Below, piece by piece: positions 34,381-45,000 of a stretch of DNA of 64,000 bases. The stretch covers positions 21,951,367-22,015,366 of the forward strand of contig CM055098.1 in NCBI GenBank assembly GCA_029204225.1, in the 5' to 3' direction. Within the stretch, counting starts at the first letter, position 1; each line of letters opens with the position of its first letter. The notes below the pieces were generated by a model that saw only the letters and a program-made list of their open reading frames with translations, did no database searches and was not told the DNA's origin. Origin of the DNA: Diphasiastrum complanatum. Its lineage: Eukaryota > Streptophyta > Lycopodiopsida > Lycopodiales > Lycopodiaceae. The translations under genes and the position numbers were made by a program.

Positions 34381-34690
34381 ATTAATGAACCGTTAACGGC
34401 TCAGTACGGTTCTCAAAACCATACTGTAAATCGTACGGTTCACAATTTTTTTTATGGGGAACCGTGTGAACCGTGGCATAATTAATTAATTAATTAATTA
34501 TTTTATTTTTTTGACAGAGAGGGGTCAAAAAAACGAGCTATGAGGGGTTTTGGGGGGAAATTAGGATATTAATTGATTAATTAATTAATTGATTTTTTAG
34601 GTGAACCGTACCACGGTTCCTACCACGGTTCCCAGAACCCACGATTCCCAGAACCGTGGGTTCTATGAGAAGAACCATGGCAATTTTGTT
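34381..34690. repeat. GAACCGT-rich inverted-repeat cluster
   Basis: GAACCGT/ACGGTTC and close variants occur many times in both orientations, around two AT-rich blocks of repeated TTAATTAA (34478-34503 and 34568-34594). Examples are GGTTCTCAAAACCATACTG, ACGGTTCCCAGAACC and AGAACCGTGGGTTCT. The arrangement can form nested hairpins. It may be a non-autonomous DNA element. Confidence 0.7.
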
Positions 34691-37600
34691 GAAGAATATC
34701 ATGTTTTTAGCATTGACAAAGATATCATAGTGTGGACATATGTACCAAGAAAGCCACATGAAAGAAGCAACATAACTATGAACATATGTGAAAACCGTAC
34801 CTCTGCAAATGTAAGTGGTAGTAAAGTCCAAAACAATGTGCCAAGTGAACCACATAGCCCACAATTTCCATGTTAGAAGAAGTAAAATGCCAAGTGACTT
34901 GTAAAGACAAATAGTGCCACCTGAGTGCAATAGCATGTGTCCGGACTCCGAATACTGTAAAACTACCAAAGAAAGTTTGTACACTAAAATCTCGAGAAAA
35001 CACCAGGAATAAGTGTTGGAGGAACAGATAGATCGAAAGCTATCATCCAAAAGTGACCATGAGTGCTAGGTAGTATAAGCAATAATGTGCCCAAAACATG
35101 CAAGTACAGTTCAAGCTACCTATACGGGAAATGAGTATCTGTTGGTAGCAGCCAAGGAAGAAAAACTTGATATAAACGTTTGTAGAACTATTGATCGTTC
35201 ATTTTTTTATCAACAAATAGAAATTGCTCTACAAAGCTTTTGGGATGGAATTCTATCAGCTATAACGACATAATTATTATTGGTTACAACTTACAACAAA
35301 ATCTATTTATGAAGAAACCTAAAATTCACTATTTTTTTTACAGAAAACTAGAATGATTCATCAATAGCAAATCCCACTTATGGCAGGTCTTGCAAATTGC
35401 TCTTCTATACAAAAGTGACGCAAAAAACTACTATGAGAAAGATTATTAGCAGATCATAAAACCACTTTGAAATGGTACACACAGCAAAAATCTTGGATCA
35501 ATTCAAGAATTTTGGTTTTCAACATGCTACTTATGAAGCTTTTTCATTGGCCATTGAGGATCTTTTAACAACACCTTCCAAGCAATGACTTATCAAAGAT
35601 ATAAAATATGGAAATTATTACGGGGCTTTTTTGTAGCAATGAACATTTAGATACAGTAGAAAAATTATGTCAATTAGTTGGAACATGGTATAATACAAGT
35701 GAGTTCCTGAAACAGGAAAATGACTCCTAGTTTTAAAGCAACTGATTTTATGCAATACATTTACATCATCTCCCCAGGTCAAAGTGGACGAAGGTGCATT
35801 TATGGTCAAAGACCAAAGTGCAGTTTTCAAGAGCTCGAGGATATTATTGGACAAACAAGAACAAAAATGAACAATTGCAAATAGGCCAATAAAACTGTTG
35901 ACCTACTTCTGCACAGCATATTTCATATCTAAATGATGGAATGATTTAAGAGTGCAGTATACATATTACTCCTAAGAATTAACCTCTGACACAGCACACG
36001 TAATGCATGTGACTTAGATCTCTGTACATACTATGAACAATATGCTTGGAGTAGCTTCACTGGAAAGTAATGCAAAGACAAGCATTCATAAGCCCACACG
36101 ATGCCTTCGTTTAAAAGGAAAACTACCAAGTACATAAGCCATGATACCTGACCAGCTTGCACAATGCAAAATGTAGCCAGTCATGATAATCAATCCTCCA
36201 TTTCGAACAGAAGGAACACACGTTTCTGCAATCGGTTTTTGTCTTGAACAAGAAGCTCAACCCACTGAAACTGTTAAGCAGATTTTCAAAGAACCGCACA
36301 CATTTGCACAACCAAAAGCTCAGACACATACCTTGAAACAATGACTCTTCACAAATTTCGCAAACCTTTTGCAAACACTCTCCAGGCAAAGATGAACCTT
36401 TCCAACCACACAATTGTCAATACATACAGATCATGAAAGTCAAAGGCACAAGCTATGAGACCAACTCTTGCTAGCAGATGCTGAAAAAAGCTGCATAAAA
36501 CATCCAACTGACCATACCTCGAAGAAGCTCAAAAAAACCACCACTTGCAATGATCTGCAAACGCCCTTTTCCAAATATTGGCCACAACTGAGAATAAAAC
36601 CACCATAAAACAGACACATGCCAAATAACATGTAACACTGCATGCAATGCCCACACAATAGGAATGCAAATCCCATGCACCGGTGCCAGGCATCCTCTTT
36701 CGCTCCACCCCCTGCTCCACGTTCGCAAAAGCATGGCATGCAGCATGCAGAGTGTAAAAGCAATGACAACCACAAAAGCATTTGCTATTCTGCCTCCCCA
36801 GAAACCAGGACCTCAAAGAGGCTGCAGCAAGCGACCTTCCATCCTCTCAAAACCAAACGGCTTCCTCTCTCAAGGAGGAATCAAGAAGACACAGGCAGCT
36901 GTGCAATGCATAGTCTCTGAGACGAGGCAGCTGTGCAACAGATCCCTGAAAGGAGCGAGCAAAGGAAAGCATAATCAAAGCCTCAAATGTGAAATAAGTT
37001 TTTTTTTTGGGGGGAAAGACATTTTGTCCCACCCGGGACTAAAACTGACACATCCGCAGCTGTGGGAATGTTGCAAGTGATTTTATTGGAGTACACTACA
37101 AAGGCCATGCACTTCCCAGTTGTAGTTTCTTGTATGCTACAAGGTGCAAGGGCTCAATGGTCATGATGACATAAATCTGAACAGAGTAAAATCATGGCAT
37201 TTCATGCCCACAATCATGAACTACAGATAAATCCATAAGTTATAAGAACTAGGCATTGTACTGTATGGGTGAAAAAAAAAATATGGCCCACACTCCACCT
37301 CCAACAACTTTATGGATCTTGATAGGCATCCTTGCAAATAATTTTATGGAAAGATTCATAATATGTCAGCATGTCGCTTTCAAAAGTGGTGATGCAGTTA
37401 AAGTTTGCTGCGGTCTCATGCTTTAATTTCTTAAAGGAGTCTATGGAATCCGTAGAACCTGGCTGCTGCCCATTAGTAATCTTTGCACAATTTGATGAAC
37501 TTCAGGAATGAACAGTGAAATGCCACACTCATTTTTTACATTCAATTAGAACCCCTAACTGGTGTTTGTTTATGGTCGATGGACATAGGCCCTAAAAGCA

Positions 37601-38907
37601 GACTCCAATAAATTTTCCACGATAAATACTTCGCATGGAGGTGCTAATTCATAGCATGATCTCACAGGCTGTTAAGTTATCATATTGCAATTGGTCTTGA
37701 GATTCAAGGCTCCTGAAACTTGCAATCATGTCACTACCTCAATTTTCACCTGGAAATAGCTACTGGAAAGTTATTCCTGATGGCAAACTCAAAAGACGAT
37801 GCTCATCATAAATGTGACGTGTTTGCTTGCACTAATCCACGTAGCACCATTTTTCTCAAAACTTTGATTGTTCAAAGCTGCATGCTTCTGATGAAGAAAT
37901 CTATTCTTCTTTCAGGGGAAATAGATGTGGACAATTTCAGTTAATAAGAATCTCCAACTGCAGTGGCCACATTGATTCCAAGCGCATCTGTGCAAAACCA
38001 GACATGGACTAGCAATTCTAAATAGTAAAAATATTTACCACCACTAAACACTATATCAGATCTTAATGTTCAGAAGCACAAAGGCAAATTATCATAAAAT
38101 GTAGTGTATAGTATTACCCAGATATTTGTCTTGCAAGAGCAAGTCATGTACAGAAGAATAGATAATCTGATAATTCTGGAAGAAACCACAATAAATTCAA
38201 ACTTTGCTTCAACCTCAGGCACCTTGGGATGGCATAAACCTTAGCATATAAGTTCAATGCAGAAACTTGAACGAAAAGTGCCTTTGAACTTGCCAGCAAA
38301 AGAGCTTGTACAAGACTGGTTTTCACTTTCACCAAGGTAGAAAATTCATTCTTGCACCCTTATTGTTCTTTCCAAATATTGCTCAGATATGGCAGAAAAG
38401 ATCATACCCTCCAATGTAAATGTTGGAAATCACAAATCGCTTAGGTAACAAACACCATGAATCAATACTTCAATACCGACGTGAAGGAAGACTATGAATA
38501 TCTCACTCCACCCTGAAGTTTTGTAGAAAGGAGTATCATTCCGCAGAGATTACAGAGAAGGATACCCTCCTCAAGAGCATAATAGACCTTCTGAATATGC
38601 AAGTCCTAGCCGAGTCTCATAGCACATGGAAATATTGACTACCCCTCACTAGATATGCTTACAGGAAAAATTATGTGAATAAATATATCAAAAAAGATAG
38701 TGAGGGCCAATGGCATAAAGGCTCTGGTGGACTGCTGATAGCACAGGGTTACACTTGGAGTCTTCATAATGTAAACTCAAACCATGATATCTTAGCTTCC
38801 AGATATGTATAGGATCGTTGACAAATTTCAAGAAGATAGTGATGTGTGTGATAAACGAAGCTCCTCCATACTTCCTCATGTATCTTTTAGCCTCCTGAGC
38901 AGAACTT
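34691..38907. other. Unassigned region 3' of the sucrose transporter
   Basis: About 4.2 kb with no recognised gene. Open stretches at 36.1-36.9 kb on both strands are overlapping shadows without motifs. The part adjacent to 38908 should contain the 3' UTR and polyadenylation site of the transporter; AATAAA-like words are common in this AT-rich DNA and cannot be assigned. Confidence 0.4.
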
Positions 38908-39099
38908 TCATGGTATGGGACAGCTATGAGTGCGAACAATGCCTGTTGAACTAAATTCTCGTTGACGTTGAGTCTTTGGCAGTAAGAATAAAGCCAATAA
39001 GCCCCCTATAAATGCTGCTGCAGCTGCAAATAGAAATGAAGGCATATTTCCTCCGCCAAAAAGTGCATCCCATGGTCCACTCCCAACTGATACCACAAT
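38908..39099 (-). CDS. SUT: Sucrose transporter exon 5
   Basis: Acceptor TTTCTACAG, then [20 protein letters not shown], the last helix ([17 protein letters not shown]) and a short basic tail ending TGA at 38908. Confidence 0.95.
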   Translation of the reverse strand: MVVSVGSGPWDALFGGGNMPSFLFAAAAAFIGGLLALFLLPKTQRQREFSSTGIVRTHSCPIP

Positions 39100-42000
39100 C
39101 TGTAGAAAGCTCCGAATAATCAGCAGCTGAGCTATCACATAGCTTGACAATAATTGCATTTGCCGGATTAAGCTCAATGATATCTAAATGCCACTGAAAA
39201 TGATTTGGGACTGAGAGAATTCAATTTATTTGGCTGCAACAATATTTTCAGAAATCTGGAGTTTCAAACAAACAGAATAGATTGCACAATTGGTTCAAAA
39301 AGTACTGAAGCAATGAATCTGGATGAAGCTTGCACAAAGCTCAGATTCTCTGCCCACTACCTTTGTGAATGCGGTCACTTGAAAAGTTTAAAGTGCAGAT
39401 TGATGTTTGAAGCAAGCATTTATGCTTAAATTTGAATGTATCAACTTGACAATCACAAAATTTACCAGAGTTCAAAATATCACTTTCACATTCCTAAAAC
39501 TGAGCACATTTTCACAATGGCAGTAAGTCAAGTTGGCATTGCACTCACCTGTGGTAATACGATCGCTAGATTCAACACTCCCATGGAGAGACCTATATGT
39601 TCACCATGCACCAGTGCAGAAGATTCAGCTAATTTTTTTCTCTACAGAGAGCATTGATGAAACCGAGAATAGCAAAGGTCAAACATTGATGTTCTGATAA
39701 CCCAGAAATGTGAAAAGCAAAGAAATGGCATTTAGTTTGTATACTAAGATTATCTACTTAAAAATTTGCTAAGATACAGAAGAAGGAAACACTGAATATT
39801 AAAGTTTGCTACATATGTATATTCTGCAGGAATTAGCATCCATTTAGACCCTCACACAAGATCATACCAAGTCAGCTTTTAAAATTACGAAACTTGGCTG
39901 TGTCAACCTCCAAACCGTGTCTTCACCTTGGAGGTGGATTCCCTACTATGCTGACAAATGCTACTCAACTTGGAAGTGAAGTTAATCATACAGTGCTGAC
40001 TGCTGAGTTTTGCAATTTCATATGTTACTTTCAGACATAATAACTTGCATGCAAATTAATGTTGAGGTCTTTACCTTGACCACCACCTGATGAGCTTGTG
40101 AATGATGCCGTCAAAGCATACGGCACACTATATGTTACCTGGGACGCAAAAATTCTGATAAGCACATGTTGAAAGTAAGAGGAAGAATTGCTGAAATAAG
40201 AAAACATTGTTGTAGAACATATCAGACCTTTATGCTTGAACCTCTACTTAGAATTGGATATGAACAAACTGATAATGTAAAGAAAAGCTTAAGATGAGCC
40301 TTCCGAAAGGTCAAAAGGAGCAATGTGTCGGGCTGCTAGGATGTTCAAAAGAATCAAGGAGTCAATTCTGGTATCAAAACCATAAAGTTACAGAAACTTA
40401 AAAGTGAACTTCCATAACTTTCAATTTATATAAATGTAAATTTTCGAACTTTTTTTGTTGTCATACACAAAGGGTTCGGGATCAATCAGTTGCAGGTGTG
40501 GGTTCACTTATGATGAGGATCTTCTTTGTTGAGTTCATCTCGAGAGGTACATACGATCACAAAACATGTCTTCAGTAAAATAATCTCATCGTTTCTCTTC
40601 ATTGTAGAACTGTACAGTTGAAATCGTCAGTATCATACTTTGAAATGAAATTTGAGGTTGCTTTGCTTGAGAGGACGAAACATTTGCCTAAGCATTAGTC
40701 AAGGTAGTTGCTAGATTTTCATATATAAGAAGGTTTGAGCCTACTTAAAGAGGCCTTTTCTGATGGCATTACCGCAAGTGGTGCCCCAAGAATTGCAAAG
40801 ACCGCCAATGCGGCAACTGTTATGGAAATTGGAGGCTGGAGATTCTGAGATGATGCTGCACTTTTGGAAGCAAGACTAATTACTGCAGTACTAGCAAAGC
40901 AGGCAGCCAAAATCATGTTAGCTGAGGCCCAAACATAGGTAGTGTGCACCCTCCTACAAACTGGCTCAATCAGAAGAGAAGAAATTCCCAAGACAACAGA
41001 GTTCAGCATGAGGCCAAAAGAACCCATTTCTACCCCAACACTATATCGTTGTCCCAGTTGGATATCTTTTGAGTTAGGTTCTCCCATGTATACTTCCCTG
41101 CCCATCCAATCTGTATCAAAGAGGAGGAAAGGAAACCAAGCAAACCAGGTCAATGCGGTAATCAGGAGAACAAACCACATGGGTTTTGGTAGATCCCTAA
41201 AACTGCCAAACAACTCCCACAGAAAAGCCTCTGACAACACAGTCTCCTCATCTGAATCGCTGTCATCATTGTCATTTTGAATTGTACCCAAGGAATTCAC
41301 ATTCACCTTTCTAGGCTCCCCTTGTGTATCATTTTCTTGCACTGCATCACGAGTATCGCGTAACAGTGGGGTGGAGGGAGCAATGCTGTGATACTGTGAC
41401 TTTTTTTTGTCTGGTGACCAAGGAATCTCTTGTGCCGCAGTTACACTCAACAGTGTCGTTAATGCCAAAATAACTATATCTACAAGAAATGCAGACTTTA
41501 GATTGGCACAAGCTAAATTGCATCCTGCTGTTTTTGTGAAGGGAAAAACCATTGGCCAGTTATAAAAGGAACCTGCTGCAAAACCTAGTACGTTGCCAAC
41601 TGCCATAAAGAGGGAAAAAAATGCATTCCCTCGCCTTGTTCTGCGCTGATCCTTTCCTGCATTGAAAAGGAAAATAAAAAATATAAATTCAGAGTCCAAT
41701 CTGCAACAATCACGTCATATGCCAAATGAAGCTTGATTTTTTATATATTTATTTTCCACCAATAATTACAACTAGCATCCATAAATATCAAAATACCATA
41801 GAGCATTGATCTTGAAACTGTCCAATAGACTGAATCTTATAGCCTTTATAAGTCCTCTTAGACAAAATGAGTGTCTTGAATGGTTCACCTGAAAGATAAC
41901 GTTAATAGCTCTGAATTTTCCAGAACTCTTAGAGTAGAATTCGGAGAAAATGCATGATGAGAAGCAAAGGCATCAGAACTTTTCAGCATAGAAAGAAAAT

Positions 42001-45000
42001 GGCCTAGTTATACCACATCTTGAAGCCTCTTTGACCTTTTAGCAGATCTGAAGCATATTGAAACGCCCAAGAAGATGAAAACAAAACTGGAGTGTCGAAG
42101 AACAAGAGATAGAATGCAGTAGACCAAACCTTCCCAACCAAACCCTAGATCAATACGGATCTAACCCCCAAGCAACGGGGAGATACTTTAAGTTCTGAGG
42201 ACAGAACTACAATAGGGGGGTGTGTGCAATACACATGCTAGTACCACATGTAAGTGGTCATCAATCCACAAGGTCCTATTCGGCTATTACCAAAGTTAGG
42301 CTAGGTCAAAAAGCAAAATGACAAAATGTTTTGGCGGATGATTTCCTAGAGGAGCTTGTTGCCAAAAATATTCTTCTGCCGTAAAAGATAACTATCTTTT
42401 GGTGAGGTGTTCATGATGCCAAGCTTGCAATAAAGACAAACCATTGATTGTGCAATTGATATCCTCATCTTCACACTAGTATTGATGTCCAAGTATGTGT
42501 TTCAAAACAAATAAGCACATGTTTCTTCAATACAAATGCTCCCCCATATCTAACAGTCATCTTAACTTTCCAAAAGCTGGCTGCCTCTATATGTATTGCA
42601 TCTACCTATACTACTCACTATATTATTCCTAACACACGCTTATTGGCTTGTCTTACAGATTCAGAGCTCTAAGGGTTGTAAAACCCAACAAAATTCTATC
42701 TAAAGCAGGATTTTCACCACTGGCCAGGTAGAGGTCTAGATACTGAACAACAAGTGAAGCTGAAAATGTTCATTTTACTCCATAGGCTTATTTAATTTTT
42801 TCTAAGTCTCACACAGCCAAAAGAACAATGAGTAAACAAACCTGCTGTGAAGTAGGGGACTGCATTTAGGCTAATGAGTTTGAAGTGATAGTATTTCACC
42901 CCTCAACTTGGCCTTGTCAAAGCAAAATTTGTTGTAAGTCTTTCACAAAAAAAATTGTTTTGTTTTGTTTCTTCTAGGATTTGTTTGCCTAGTTTTGTTC
43001 TTCTTTTATCTTGTATGTCCTCAAATGGTACATGGATTGGAGTCACATCTTTTTGCATTTTGGTAGAGGATACCCTCAACAACAAAAGCTTCAATGGGTG
43101 ACAGAAAAAGAGAGAAGCGAGACCTTCGTTCTCACTTTATCCAACATCGAGATTGATAAAACGTCTCATCTGCTTCAAATCTCTCACCCTAGCCTCACCT
43201 AGGGAGCAATCAGATTTCTGAAAGCAAAAAATTGCTCTTACTTCCCTGAGAGGCAAGCTAACCTCTGAGCCCTCAAGCATTTCTCAAAAACTAAAGTAGA
43301 CTTTCATTATACTTGGCCTAGACCCTACCATTTATAACTCCCAGGTGCATGCTACGTGTGAGCTACACCCGGCTCCTTGGACCTCTTCATTTGCACCCAT
43401 GTATCCCCCTGATAATGCCTATACTAAATAGTTGATGAATAGTAGACTCCCAAACCCTCAACCATCCATCCAAGCCGCATCTTACCCCTCTCCCGGCCGA
43501 CAAAGAATGAAGTGTGTCTTTGTGCATATGAGTGCAGGTGAAGCTAAACAAGAAATGTCAGGGATTAAGTCACGGCATAAGCCAGAACAAAAGTCGAAAG
43601 TAGGAAAATACTAGGAAGTGTTGAAAAAAGGTTAGTTGTTGAAGATTAACCGTTTGGCAAGAATCCAAGTAGAGACTATAAATACACCACATGCTATGAT
43701 GACCTTCAGCACAGCACTAGATGATTTGTTGCTTCATCCTGGGAGAGAGATGGTTTGATTATTTAATCATTATGATGTATGCAAATTTGCTGTTTCCATT
43801 ATATGATATTACATTTTGATAACTAACATCCATGTTGACTAGACACTTGTCCTTAATATGTATTCACGTTGATGACGAGCACCCCTAGGCCTAATTGATT
43901 CCCAAGAAGGGTTCATGCTCAATATATCATTTTGCATTATCATAGGTATTACAATTAGTATCATGGAGCCCTCTCATTGCCGTTACTACACAAGACTAAT
44001 CAGGCGACTAAGCTAGATTTTCGTTATCATGCACAAATACAATAGGTGGTATATGTTGTCACTAATAGTGACAACTCAGTAGATAGGTAGTGGTCCAGGA
44101 TGTGCAGGCAGGGCAGCCGTATTATATCAATTTGAAACAGTAAGCTGAATCCTCTCTGTAGTTTCAAGGTTCCTCCTCCCATCTAGTTTTTCACTCTTTT
44201 ATATAGGTGCTTTTTGTTTACTTAGACATATGCCACAAAACAGAACCAAAAATAAATAAACTATGTACTCATGCATAGCTGGTAAAACATGCATTGCCCA
44301 AAAATAGGCTTACCCACCCCCCCCCCCCAAAGTGACATCAACATTGCATTGTTCACTTGCCACATAGACATGACCCACACATTAATTTGAAGGCCCCAAT
44401 AATCAACTTGGCAAATTCCCAATAAGCGTACAGGGGATCCTGGGTGATATGGCAGTCATAGGCCTGCCACAATTCAACAGTGGTGGCTGCCTGAGATCGT
44501 CACCAACATCTTTAAGGCAGCCATCAACCTTTCGTTGTGGTTGGATGGTGGTAGTTTTCCATGGCATATACAATCATAGGCCTGCCACCATTCAACAGTT
44601 GGCAGTCATAGGCCATTCAACAGTGGTGGCTGCCTGAGATCGTCACCAACATCTTTAAGGCAGCCATCAACCTTTCGTTGTGGTTGGATGGTGGTAGTTT
44701 GCAATGGCATATACAATTGCCTACAAGCACCTTGCCACCATTTGGTTCCTGGCCTCATCCAACAACAGACGGTGTGTTTGCAACTCTTGCAACTCTCCAA
44801 GGCCTCCATGGCCCTTGGATAGAGCCTAAGCTCAGGCTGTTGTGTCACATGCAGTTGGAAATATGCTGATCCCAACTATCCTCCAAATCATATAATGTGC
44901 GAATCCTTTTTCAAAATAAGTTGCATATTCAATAGGAAGCAGTTTATAAAAGGAGAAAAACCATATTTGTTCTTAAACATTAGTGAAATTTTTTTATTCT

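Noticed and set aside
36123-36920. Cys-rich ORFs on both strands
   Set aside because: Mutually overlapping frames, no domain motif and no splice context; treated as chance ORFs downstream of the transporter.
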